Source: Actinocorallia populi (GTDB lineage Bacteria > Actinomycetota > Actinomycetes > Streptosporangiales > Streptosporangiaceae). Taken from it: 64,000 nucleotides of DNA. A program made the position numbers and the translations under genes. The stretch is taken from the NCBI RefSeq assembly GCF_002995495.1, contig NZ_PVZV01000014.1, forward strand, positions 1-64,000, written 5' to 3'. Below the pieces are notes generated by a model that saw only the letters and a list, made by a program, of their open reading frames with translations, made no database searches and was not told the origin of the DNA. This document shows, piece after piece, positions 34,247 to 42,505 of this stretch; the stretch's first letter is position 1, and each line of letters begins with the position of its first letter.

Positions 34247-35656
34247 CTATCCGGGGTAGGCGGCCGCGGCCATGCCGCCGCCTCCGGCGCGGAAGGCCGC
34301 GGGAGCGTGCACCGAGCAGGTCTGGGCGTACTCCAGGATGCCCTCGTCGCCGTACTCGCGGCCGTGGCCGCTGCGCTTGACCCCGCCGAACGGCGCCCGC
34401 AGCGCCATCCCGGTGCGGCCGTGCGTGTTGACGAAGGTGAAACCGGCCTCGAAGCGGCGGGCGAAGTCGAACGCCCGGTCCTCGTCGGCCGACCAGACCG
34501 AGGCGCCCAGGCCCAGTTCGCCCGCGTTGGCGCGGGCCAGGACCTCCTCGGTGGTGGAGTAGGCCAGCAGCGGCACCACCGGGCCGAACTGCTCGTCCGC
34601 CACGACGGGCGAGGAGTCGTCCAGGCCGGTCAGCAGCGTGGGCCGGACGTAGTGCCCCCGCTCGAGGTCGCAGGCGACGCGGCCGAGCGGCACGGGCTCG
34701 CCGCCGGAGGCGATCAGCGCCCGGATCCGCTCCGCCGCGCCCGCGGTGATCACGGGTCCGACGGTCGTCTCCTCGTCCAACGGGTCGCCCAGCACGACGA
34801 CGCGCCGGGCCGCCGCCGTGAAGGCGTCCCGGAACTCCGCCTCGCGCCCGGCGGGGACGTAGAGCCGTTTGGCGGCCATGCAGACCTGCCCCGACGTCTG
34901 GAAGCAGCCCATCACCAGCCGGTCCATCGCGTCGTCGGTGAACTCGGCGTCCGGCAGGAGCACCGCGGGGTCGTTGCCGCCCAGCTCCAGCACCGCCGGG
35001 GTGATCATCCGCCCGGCGAGGGCGCCGATCGCCCGGCCCGCGCCCTCGCCCCCGGTGAAGGCGACCTTGCGCACCAGCGGGTGGCCGACCAGCGCGGCGC
35101 CCGTCCCGGCCTCCCCGTGGACCACCCGCACGAGCCCGTCACCGAAGCGGCCCAGCAGCTCCGAGACGGCCAGCGGGGCCAGCGGCGACGGCTTGACCAC
35201 GACGGTGTTGCCCGCGGCCAGCGCCGGTCCGACCTTGAGCATCGCCAGGATCACCGGCGCGTTCCACGGGGTGATCGCCGCGACCGCCCCGTACGGGCGC
35301 CGCCGCAGCAGCAGCCGGCCGGCGGCGTCGTCGGTCTCCACGTCGGCCAGCACCTCGGGGGCGCGGTCGGCGACCCAGTTCAGGAAGACCCCGGAGAACC
35401 GGAGCTCCCCCCGGCAGTCGCCGACCGGTTTGCCGCTCTCCCGGGCCAGCAGCACGGCGAGGTCTTCGTCGTCGAAGGTCGCGGACGCCTCCCGCAGCAC
35501 CCGCACCCGCTCGGCGAGCGGGGTCCGCGCCCAGGAGCGCTGCGCCGCGTCCGCGGCCCGGACGGCCTCGTCGACGTCGGGGGCGTCCGCGACGGGAACC
35601 CGCCCGACCAGCTCACCGAGCCGGGCGGGGTTCTCCCGGTCGAGCCAGGCGCTCAT
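34247..35656 (-). CDS. NAD(P)-dependent aldehyde dehydrogenase 1
   Basis: 469 residues, classical ALDH superfamily. The cofactor region is ITPWNAP (~128-134), the general base is E224 (LELGGNDP) and the nucleophile is C259 (SGQVCMA); PFGGVKRSGHGRE near the end is the oligomerisation motif. It oxidises an aldehyde to an acid in the cytoplasm, probably the last gene of the operon starting at 40832. It overlaps the FAD monooxygenase by ATGA. The substrate is unknown; succinate-semialdehyde-type enzymes are closest in pattern. Confidence 0.92.
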   Translation of the reverse strand: MSAWLDRENPARLGELVGRVPVADAPDVDEAVRAADAAQRSWARTPLAERVRVLREASATFDDEDLAVLLARESGKPVGDCRGELRFSGVFLNWVADRAPEVLADVETDDAAGRLLLRRRPYGAVAAITPWNAPVILAMLKVGPALAAGNTVVVKPSPLAPLAVSELLGRFGDGLVRVVHGEAGTGAALVGHPLVRKVAFTGGEGAGRAIGALAGRMITPAVLELGGNDPAVLLPDAEFTDDAMDRLVMGCFQTSGQVCMAAKRLYVPAGREAEFRDAFTAAARRVVVLGDPLDEETTVGPVITAGAAERIRALIASGGEPVPLGRVACDLERGHYVRPTLLTGLDDSSPVVADEQFGPVVPLLAYSTTEEVLARANAGELGLGASVWSADEDRAFDFARRFEAGFTFVNTHGRTGMALRAPFGGVKRSGHGREYGDEGILEYAQTCSVHAPAAFRAGGGGMAAAAYPG

Positions 35657-36786
35657 CCCGCCCTCCCGGGCTCCGGGGTGCGCAGCGAGGCGATCATCGA
35701 GGTCCGCAGCAGGTGCGCGCGGGCCTTGACGGGGTCGGCGGCCAGCGCGCGCAGTCCGGCCTTGTGGGCCTCGGGGTCGCGCAGCTGCTCCCAGTTGGCG
35801 TGGGTGATCTTCTGCACGAACGAGGCGGCGACCTCCCGGCGGCGTTCACACGCCAGATCCAGGGCCGCGTCGTCGCCGAACGCGGCGGCGACGGCGACCG
35901 CGTCGTGGATGCCGCTGTTGAGGCCCATGCCGCCGAGCGGGTTGTTGACGTGGGCGGCGTCGCCCACCAGCACCACCCGTCCGGCGCGGAACCGGGCGGC
36001 GACCCGCTGGTGCACCCGGTAGAGGGTGGAGTGCGCGACCTTCCACCCGACGTCGACGACACCGCGCAGCCGCTCGGGCAGCCGCGCCGTCTCCGCCTCG
36101 TCGGGGGTGCCGTCCGGGGTCGGGAACAGCACCCGCCAGTGGTCGGGCGTGCGCAGCAGGACCAGCCATTCCTCGGGGTCGAAGACATAGTTGACCGCGG
36201 CGATGCCGGGGATCAGCGTCTCCAGCTCCTCCTCGGTGGAGGCGACGAGGAACCGCTCGGGATAGGTGATGCCCTCGAACGGCACGCCCAGCTCCTTGCG
36301 GACCCGCGAGTGCGCGCCGTCCGCGCCGATCAGCCGGTCGCCCCGGTGGACGGTGCCGTCCGCGGTGGTCACCGAGACGCCCGCCCCGTCCTGGACGACG
36401 CCGGTGACCGCCGAGCCGAAGACGACCTCGCCGCCGTCGGCCCGCAGCAGCTCCAGCAGGATCGGCGTGAGCTTGCTCTGCTCGCACTGCACCCGGTACG
36501 GGTACGGCGTGTCGTTCTCCAGCAGCCGCAGGTCGAGTTCGGCGACGACGCCGCCCCTGCGCTCGCGGTACTGGAAGGTGTGCGAGACCAGGCCCCTGGC
36601 CATCAGCGCGTCCAGCGCGCCGAGTTCGGCCAGCATCTCCAGCGTCGGCGGATGGTAGGTCGAGGCGCGGGACTCGGCGGCCAGTCCTTCGCCGGCCTCC
36701 AGCACCCGCACCTCGAAGCCGCGGCGGGCCAGCGCCACCGCGGCGGCCAGCCCGACCGGGCCCGCCCCGGCGACCAGGACGCGCAT
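35653..36786 (-). CDS. FAD-dependent monooxygenase (PHBH/UbiH class)
   Basis: 377 residues. The N-terminal Rossmann motif VAGAGPVGLAAAVALARRG binds FAD; DRLIGADGAHSRVRKELG is the DG motif; GDAAHVNNPLGGMGLNSGIHDA is the GD motif. Class A flavoprotein monooxygenases hydroxylate aromatic or activated ring carbons with NAD(P)H and O2. It shares one base with the upstream ALDH stop (TGATG) and ATGA with the downstream ALDH. In this island it would attack ring fragments. Confidence 0.92.
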   Translation of the reverse strand: MRVLVAGAGPVGLAAAVALARRGFEVRVLEAGEGLAAESRASTYHPPTLEMLAELGALDALMARGLVSHTFQYRERRGGVVAELDLRLLENDTPYPYRVQCEQSKLTPILLELLRADGGEVVFGSAVTGVVQDGAGVSVTTADGTVHRGDRLIGADGAHSRVRKELGVPFEGITYPERFLVASTEEELETLIPGIAAVNYVFDPEEWLVLLRTPDHWRVLFPTPDGTPDEAETARLPERLRGVVDVGWKVAHSTLYRVHQRVAARFRAGRVVLVGDAAHVNNPLGGMGLNSGIHDAVAVAAAFGDDAALDLACERRREVAASFVQKITHANWEQLRDPEAHKAGLRALAADPVKARAHLLRTSMIASLRTPEPGRAG

Positions 36787-38243
36787 CACGCCTCCCTGGA
36801 GTGCAGGGCGAAGCCGTTCTCGACGCCGACGACCCGGGGGTTGGTGAAGAAGCGCAGCGTCTCGGCGGTGCCCTCCTCGCCCAGTCCCGAGTGGCCCCAG
36901 GCGGGGCGCGGGGCGAACAGGTGCAGGCTCATGATGCTCGAGCCGTTCACCTTCACCTCGCCCGCGCGGATCCGCCGCGCGACGGACAGGGCCTGCTCCT
37001 CGTCGGCGCCGAAAACGTACGCCTCGAGCCCGTAGGCGGTGCCGTTGGCCAGCGCCACGGCCTCGTCGAGGGAGGTGTAGGGGTGGACGGTCGCGACGGG
37101 GCCGAAGATCTCCTCCACGGCCTCCTCCGCCGGGACGCCGGTGACCAGTGCCGGAGCCAGGTGGTTGGTGCCCCCGGGCAGCGCCGTGCCGGTGTGCACG
37201 ATGCCGCCGAGCGCGTCCCGCTGGGAGATGACGAGCTCCCGGTGCCGGGAGTGGATCAGCGGCCCGTAGTCGGTGTCCTCCGACAGCGGATCGCCGGCCC
37301 GCAGGGCGCCCAGGCGCGCGACGACCGCGGCGACGAGCTCCTCCTCCCGCCCCGCCGGGACGATGAGCCTGCCGAGCGCCCGGCACCACTGGCCGTTGAG
37401 CGTGGTCAGCAGGTCGACGACGCCGCGGGCGGCCGCCTCGACGCCGGCGTCGGGCAGCACCACCATCGGGTTGTTGCCGCCCAGCTCGAGCTGGGCGGGC
37501 TTGTGCCCGGTGGCGCAGGCGGCGGCGATGGCCTGCCCGCCCCTGGCGCCGCCGGTGAAGGAGACCGCGCGCACCCGCGGGTCGTTGACCATGGTGCCGC
37601 CGACACCGGGGCCGCCGTGCAGGAACTGGAAGACGCCGTCGGGGACGCCCTGGGCGCGCAGCGCCTCGGCGATCACCTCCGACATCAGCTGGCTGCCGTA
37701 GGGCGCGTACTCGCTGGCCTTGAACAGGGCGGGGCAGCCCGCGGCCAGCGCGTTGGCGATCTTGTGCGCGCCGGTGGGCGCGGGCGCGTTCCAGGCGGTC
37801 AGGCACAGTGCCGGGCCCCAGGGCAGCAGGTGCACCTCGGTGGTGTTGCCGTCCTCGCGCTCCAGGGTGCGCGTCAGCCACCCCTCGCGCAGCTGGCCGG
37901 CGGCGAGCAGGAACGAACCGGTGACGATCATGCCGAGCGGCAGGGTCTGCCGGATGGGCACGCCGGTCGCGAACGACTCCAGCGCGGCGATCTCGGCGAC
38001 CCTCGGCTCGAGCGCCGCGGCGACGGCCTCCAGGATCCGGGCGCGTTCGGCCACCGGGGTCGCGGCCCACGGCCCGGCCGCCGCGTCGGCGGCGGCCAGC
38101 GCCCGCTCGACCCGCTCGGGCGAGCTGGCGGCGGCGGGAGCCAGGGGCTCGCCGGTGGCGGGGTTCTCCAGGACCAGGTCGAGGACGTCGCCGGCGGGCT
38201 CCCACGTCCCTGCGACGAGGTCGCGGGGTTCGGGCGTCTTCAC
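36786..38243 (-). CDS. NAD(P)-dependent aldehyde dehydrogenase 2
   Basis: 485 residues, ALDH superfamily, with E254 (LELGGNNP) and C287 (NGQWCRA). WGPALCLTAWNAP forms the cofactor pocket. It resembles benzaldehyde/vanillin-type dehydrogenases more than ALDH 1 does. The start is a GTG overlapping the stop of the acyl-CoA-dehydrogenase-fold gene (GTGA). A second ALDH in the same operon suggests a dialdehyde or two-step aldehyde route. Confidence 0.91.
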   Translation of the reverse strand: MKTPEPRDLVAGTWEPAGDVLDLVLENPATGEPLAPAAASSPERVERALAAADAAAGPWAATPVAERARILEAVAAALEPRVAEIAALESFATGVPIRQTLPLGMIVTGSFLLAAGQLREGWLTRTLEREDGNTTEVHLLPWGPALCLTAWNAPAPTGAHKIANALAAGCPALFKASEYAPYGSQLMSEVIAEALRAQGVPDGVFQFLHGGPGVGGTMVNDPRVRAVSFTGGARGGQAIAAACATGHKPAQLELGGNNPMVVLPDAGVEAAARGVVDLLTTLNGQWCRALGRLIVPAGREEELVAAVVARLGALRAGDPLSEDTDYGPLIHSRHRELVISQRDALGGIVHTGTALPGGTNHLAPALVTGVPAEEAVEEIFGPVATVHPYTSLDEAVALANGTAYGLEAYVFGADEEQALSVARRIRAGEVKVNGSSIMSLHLFAPRPAWGHSGLGEEGTAETLRFFTNPRVVGVENGFALHSREA

Positions 38244-39508
38244 GACTTCACGCTCGCGAACAGCTCGTTCTCCTTGTCCTGGGTGATCATGGAGGCGGCC
38301 TCCAGTCTGCCGCGCTCGGCGGGGAAGGTCATGACCAGCGCCATGGCCAGGTCGCGCAGGGTGCGGCCGATGACGCCGTCCATGGTCGCCGCGGAGGTGC
38401 CGCACGCCTTGAGCGCGCCGAGCGCGACCTGGAAGCAGGCCTCGGAGATGTCGCCCTTGGCGATGCGCCACTGCTTGTAGACCTCGGGCTTGGGCAGCAG
38501 CGGCGGTTCGGAGGTCTCCAGCTCGATCTGCCGCCTGATCCACAGGTAGGCGGTCTCCAGGCGCTCGGCCATGTCGCCGATGATGACCTGGTGCATGGGC
38601 GAGCTGGCGATGGTCCTGCCGGAGTCGGCGAAGGTCCTGCCGGTGGTGCGCTCCAGCGCGTAGTCGTAGACGTTCTGGGCGGCGCCCAGGTAGACGGCCA
38701 TGATGGCCAGCTGGTTGCCGACGAAGCTGCCGCGGCTCATCTGCAGCATCTTCACGAAGGAGCCCGGCACGGTGAGGGAGTCCTCGGCGGGGACGAACAC
38801 GTTCTCCATGACGATGCCGTCGTTGGCCGAGGCGCGCATGCCCAGGCCGTTCCACCTGGGCCGGTTGGTGATGCCCGCGTAGTCGCGGCCGACCAGGAAC
38901 AGCGCCAGGCCGTCGGCGTTCTCGGTGCCGTCGACCTTGGCGGTGACCAGGTAGTAGTCGGCGACGCCGGTGGCGCAGCCGAAGGACTTGACGCCGCTCA
39001 GCGACCAGCCGCCCTCGGCCGGGGTGGCGACGGTGGCGATGGCGATGTTGGCGCTGGAGCTCTTGACCTCCTCGGAGGCGAAGTTGGCCAGCCAGGTGCC
39101 CCCGGCCATCCTGGTGAGCAGCCGCCGCGCGAAGGCGTCGATGACCGGGACCTCCTCCGCGGAGAACAATCCGGCCTCGATGGCCTCCAGCGGCAGCAGG
39201 CCGCGGGAGGCGCTGGTGTTGTGGAAGAAGTAGGCCAGCGCGGTGGACGGGCAGGCCGAGCCGAGGGTGAAGGTCGCCCCGGCCAGGTCGCGCAGCCCGC
39301 CGCCCAGGCCGCCGAACTCCTCGGGGATGATGAGGCCGAGGAGCCCGGCCTCGCGCATCAGGGCGATGTGGCCGACGGGGAACTCCCCGGTCTCGTCGGC
39401 CTTGGCCGCGGCCTCCCGCAGCGCGGGCAGGACGGACTCCACCTTCTCCATCCGGGCGCGCTCGGCGTCGGTGAGCTTGGTCAGCAGCCGTTCGGCGATC
39501 AGTGTCAT
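38240..39508 (-). CDS. Acyl-CoA-dehydrogenase-fold flavoprotein, possibly a two-component monooxygenase
   Basis: 422 residues with the ACAD N-terminal, beta-barrel and C-terminal helical domains (PEEFGGLGGGL, SGVKSFGCATG, GLGMRASANDG). The region that normally carries the catalytic glutamate (YEGTSxIQ) reads FPAERGRLEAAS, so it lacks the standard dehydrogenase base. ACAD-fold proteins without that residue are often group-D flavin monooxygenases (HsaA, DszC type) that take FMNH2 from a partner. The gene just upstream is a flavin reductase, which fits. 124 bp with a GC-rich hairpin separate them. The start is ATG 39508. Confidence 0.83.
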   Translation of the reverse strand: MTLIAERLLTKLTDAERARMEKVESVLPALREAAAKADETGEFPVGHIALMREAGLLGLIIPEEFGGLGGGLRDLAGATFTLGSACPSTALAYFFHNTSASRGLLPLEAIEAGLFSAEEVPVIDAFARRLLTRMAGGTWLANFASEEVKSSSANIAIATVATPAEGGWSLSGVKSFGCATGVADYYLVTAKVDGTENADGLALFLVGRDYAGITNRPRWNGLGMRASANDGIVMENVFVPAEDSLTVPGSFVKMLQMSRGSFVGNQLAIMAVYLGAAQNVYDYALERTTGRTFADSGRTIASSPMHQVIIGDMAERLETAYLWIRRQIELETSEPPLLPKPEVYKQWRIAKGDISEACFQVALGALKACGTSAATMDGVIGRTLRDLAMALVMTFPAERGRLEAASMITQDKENELFASVKS

Positions 39509-39632
39509 CGCAACTCCTTGAAGATGGGTGCCCCCGGCTCGGCCACGGGGGAGGGGAAGCAGGCAGGTGCGGCGACCGGCGGGCTGCCCCCGCGGCCGGT
39601 CGCCAAGGTCCCCGCCGGGGGCGGGGAGGGTT

Positions 39633-40832
39633 TCAAGAAGCCGTCCTTCCCAGTGCGCGGGTGCGGCCGGGCAGCGGCTCCCCGCAGGCCGTCTCCAGTT
39701 CGGCCGCCGCGGCGGCCAGCGCCTCCCGGTCGGCGGGGCCCTCGACGCCGAGCCGGGACGCGAGGAAGAGCAGGTCGACCGAGCACAGCCCGTCGTCGAG
39801 CCCGCCGAGGGTCACGTCGAAGTGCCGGACGCCGCTCTTCATCGCGGTCAGCGCGTTGGCCAGGCCGAGGCCGGCCCGGTCGGTCAGCCGGACCCGCACC
39901 GGGGTCTGGCGGGCCTGGGAGACGGCGTCGCCCAGGATCTCGCGCACGGCCAGGGGGGAGGCCGGTTCGCCGCCCTCGTCCAGCGCGATCTCGTCGCAGC
40001 CCGCCGCGAGCAGTTCGCCGACCGCGGCCAGCGTTCCCGCGCGCCGGTCGGCGGCGAAGGCGTCGAAGACCCGACCGACGGCCGTGCAGTCCGCGGCGCG
40101 CGCCGCGGCGACCATCGCCGCGGCCGCCGCCGGGTCCCGGTACGGGAACTCGATCACCCCGCCGGGCCCCGGCGCGGGCCCGGCGGGGGAGTCCAGCAGC
40201 ACGGACCGGGCCTTGCCCGGTCCGCCTCCGCGCACCCGGGTGCGCACCCCGGCGTCCCGCACGGCCTCCAGCAGCCGCCCGTCCGCCAGGCCGCGGCGCT
40301 CGAGCGCCGCGGCCAGACCGGTGTCGGCCAGGACGACGCGGTCGGGCAGCGGATCGGCGAGCCGGCCCCAGGTGCGGGAGTGGAAGAGCAGCGGGCCGGT
40401 GGCGCGCGGGGTGTCGGCGGCGAGCACCTCGCCGACGAAGATCGTGTGGTCGCCGCCCGGGTAGGCGTGCACGACCCGGCAGTCCAGCCAGCCGAGCGCG
40501 TTGGCCAGCACGGGCGAGCCCGTCCGCGGCGTCAGCCACTCCTGCCCCTGGAACCTCTCGGCGGGGGGCAGCCGGCCGGCGAAGCGCCGGCCCAGCTCCG
40601 CCTGGTCGCGGCCGAGGATGCTGATCCCGAACGCGCCGCTGTCGGAGACCAGCCGGTGGCTGGCCAGACGGGTGTCCAGGCAGACCAGCACCAGCGGCGG
40701 CTCGAGGCTGACGCTGGAGAACGAGCTGGCCGTCATGCCGTGCCAGCCGTCGCCGGCGGTCGTGGTGACCAGGACGACCCCGGTCGGCCACTGCCCGAGC
40801 ACGGATCTGAAGGTCTCGGTGTCGACCGCCAC
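39633..40832 (-). CDS. Flavin reductase fused to a degenerate HMG-CoA-lyase-like TIM barrel
   Basis: 399 residues. Residues ~1-160 are a HpaC-type flavin reductase (WPTGVVLVTT, GMTASSFSSVSLEPPLV, HTIFVGEV). From ~180 to 385 the sequence follows the C-terminal part of HMG-CoA lyase-type barrels (LAAGCDEIALDEG, then GLGLANALTAMKSGVRHFDVTLGGL), but the metal-binding HxH-D motif reads VRLTD and the catalytic RDG start is missing. The second domain is therefore probably non-catalytic or altered. The reductase should supply FMNH2 to the flavoprotein at 38.2-39.5 kb. It starts at a GTG; operator site C lies 13 bp upstream. First gene of the operon. Confidence 0.84.
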   Translation of the reverse strand: MAVDTETFRSVLGQWPTGVVLVTTTAGDGWHGMTASSFSSVSLEPPLVLVCLDTRLASHRLVSDSGAFGISILGRDQAELGRRFAGRLPPAERFQGQEWLTPRTGSPVLANALGWLDCRVVHAYPGGDHTIFVGEVLAADTPRATGPLLFHSRTWGRLADPLPDRVVLADTGLAAALERRGLADGRLLEAVRDAGVRTRVRGGGPGKARSVLLDSPAGPAPGPGGVIEFPYRDPAAAAAMVAAARAADCTAVGRVFDAFAADRRAGTLAAVGELLAAGCDEIALDEGGEPASPLAVREILGDAVSQARQTPVRVRLTDRAGLGLANALTAMKSGVRHFDVTLGGLDDGLCSVDLLFLASRLGVEGPADREALAAAAAELETACGEPLPGRTRALGRTAS

Positions 40833-40845
40833 CTGAGTCCCCCTC

Positions 40846-40870
40846 GTTTCGCTTGTGGAAACACTGTCCC
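40846..40870 (-). promoter_or_regulatory. Composite IclR-type operator, site C (flavin-reductase operon)
   Basis: GTTTC-N7-GAAAC-N3-GTCCC (13 of 15 matches), 13 bp before the GTG at 40832 and 114 bp from the divergent IclR start. Confidence 0.8.
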
Positions 40871-40907
40871 GCAGAAGGTAACAATGCTGTGGACAGGGTG
40901 TCAATGT

Positions 40908-40936
40908 GTTTCCCCGCCTGTTTCCCGTAGAGAAAC
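40908..40936 (+). promoter_or_regulatory. Variant half-site array in front of the IclR gene
   Basis: Three half-sites, GTTTC (40908), GTTTC (40920) and GAAAC (40932), each separated by 7 bp, lie 48 bp before the IclR start. The spacing differs from the seven other sites (no N3 palindrome), which could mean a weaker, autoregulatory site. Confidence 0.6.
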
Positions 40937-40984
40937 GAATTGCCCTAGACTCGCGATGTCAGATCTCTTCAGGAGGGCGGGAAC

Positions 40985-41791
40985 GTGCCGAGGACAGCGT
41001 CGACCAAGGGCGATGAGGCCGCCGAGGGTCAGAGCAGATCGATCGCCGCGGTGGAGCGGGCCATGGACGTCCTGCTGCTGTTCGGGCGCAGCGCGCGCCC
41101 CGACCTCGGCGTGACGGAGATCGCCACCGAACTGGGGCTGACCAAGGCCGCGGTGCACCGCATCCTCACCGCGCTGCGCAGCAAGGAGCTCATCACCGTC
41201 GACTCGGTGACCCGCCGCTACTCCCTCGGGCACGCGGCGATCTCGCTGGGCCGCGCCTACATGGCGCGGATGGACCTGCGCGCCATGGTCGGCCCCGAGC
41301 TGCGGCTGCTGTCGCGCCAGACGGGGGAGACCGCCACGCTGTCGGTGCGCCGCGGCGACACCCGCATGTACGTCGACCAGGCGGTGCCCAACCAGGAGCT
41401 GCGGATGGAGGTCAGTCTCGGCATCCCCTACCCGCTGCACGCGGGCAGCTCCTCCAAGGCCTTCCTCGCCTTCCTCGACGAGGCGGAGGTCGACGGCTAC
41501 CTGGCCCGTCACCCGCTGACCGCCCTGACCGACAAGACCCTCGTGGAGGAGGACGCCCTGCGCGCCGAGCTGGTGCTGATCCGCAAGCGCGGGTACGCCA
41601 CCTCGCTCGGCGAGCGCCAGGAGGGGGCGGCCTCCATCGCCGCCCCGGTCTTCGACCACGACGGCCGGGTGCTGGCCGTGCTGAGCGTCTCGGGTCCGCT
41701 GAGCCGGTTCAAACCGCATATCAAGGAGTACGCCCCGCTCCTGCTCGCCGCGGCGGCGCGCGTCTCCGCCCAGCTCGGCCATCCCGGGTGA
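40985..41791 (+). CDS. IclR-family regulator, probable master regulator of the catabolic island
   Basis: 268 residues. N-terminal winged HTH (VTEIATELGLTKAAVHRILTAL, ~43-64) and IclR effector domain (LHAGSSSKAFLAF, GYATSLGERQEGAASIAAPVFD). IclR proteins of the PcaU/PobR/KdgR group repress or activate catabolic operons in response to pathway acids or aromatics. It is the only regulator between 25 and 56 kb and sits between operons carrying the repeated GTTTC/GAAAC operator. The GTG at 40985 has AGGAGG. The ligand is unknown; a breakdown product is likely. Confidence 0.92.
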   Translation: MPRTASTKGDEAAEGQSRSIAAVERAMDVLLLFGRSARPDLGVTEIATELGLTKAAVHRILTALRSKELITVDSVTRRYSLGHAAISLGRAYMARMDLRAMVGPELRLLSRQTGETATLSVRRGDTRMYVDQAVPNQELRMEVSLGIPYPLHAGSSSKAFLAFLDEAEVDGYLARHPLTALTDKTLVEEDALRAELVLIRKRGYATSLGERQEGAASIAAPVFDHDGRVLAVLSVSGPLSRFKPHIKEYAPLLLAAAARVSAQLGHPG

Positions 41792-41794
41792 CCG

Positions 41795-42502
41795 CTAGAG
41801 GTTCGCGCCGGGCTTGAGGACGCCCAGCACCGCGGTGACGAGCACACTGATCCAGATACCCAGCACATAGGGCACGCAGCCGTCGATCGAGCGCTTGACG
41901 GCGCTCTCGGTCTCCGGGCCGCTGCCCTGCGCCATCAGCGCGCCCCAGGCCGGCCCGAACGGCTTCAGCTTGATCCGGATGCCCAGCCCGCAGGCGATGG
42001 CCAGGCCGTAGAGGAAGATCTTCCCGGCGAGCCAATCGGGGTCGGTGGTGACGCCGAACGGCTCGGCCGCGGCGAACGTGTAGGCGGCCGAGCCGAACAG
42101 CACGGCGATGAGGCCGATCCGGACCGCCCAGTCGGCGCGCCGCACCCACGGGTAGCGGCCGTGCGTGCGGTGGTCGACGACGGCGGACGCCAGCCAGCCG
42201 ACCGCGAACACCCACGTCAGCACGACCAGCGGCCAGCTGAAGACGTCGTATCCGGCCAGGGTCGCGCCGTGCGGGTCCATCGCCATCAGCGTGACGCCGC
42301 TGGGAAGGAACAGCACCAGGCAGATCTTCGGGCCGAGGTCCAGGCCGTTCATGATGCTCAGCGCGGTGCTGCGCGCGGCGGGCGTGAGGTCCGGCCGGAT
42401 GACGAACCGGCTGGAGTAGTAGACGCCGAGGTCGCCGCCGAGCCAGAAGACGAACAGTACGAGGTGGAGGACGATCCACCAACCGTAGGGATGAGCTCCC
42501 AC
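41795..42502 (-). CDS. Integral membrane protein (DUF2269/CopD-like pattern)
   Basis: 235 residues with about six transmembrane segments. The N-terminal WWIVLHLVLFVFWLGGDLGVYY contains His and Asp in the membrane, as in CopD/DUF2269-type proteins that may bind copper or heme. It lies 3 bp after the MmgE/PrpD gene on the same strand and ends the operon starting at 44714. The start is a GTG. Its convergent neighbour (IclR) ends 3 bp away. The function is unknown; transport or redox sensing is possible. Confidence 0.75.
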   Translation of the reverse strand: MGAHPYGWWIVLHLVLFVFWLGGDLGVYYSSRFVIRPDLTPAARSTALSIMNGLDLGPKICLVLFLPSGVTLMAMDPHGATLAGYDVFSWPLVVLTWVFAVGWLASAVVDHRTHGRYPWVRRADWAVRIGLIAVLFGSAAYTFAAAEPFGVTTDPDWLAGKIFLYGLAIACGLGIRIKLKPFGPAWGALMAQGSGPETESAVKRSIDGCVPYVLGIWISVLVTAVLGVLKPGANL

Positions 42503-42505
42503 CGG

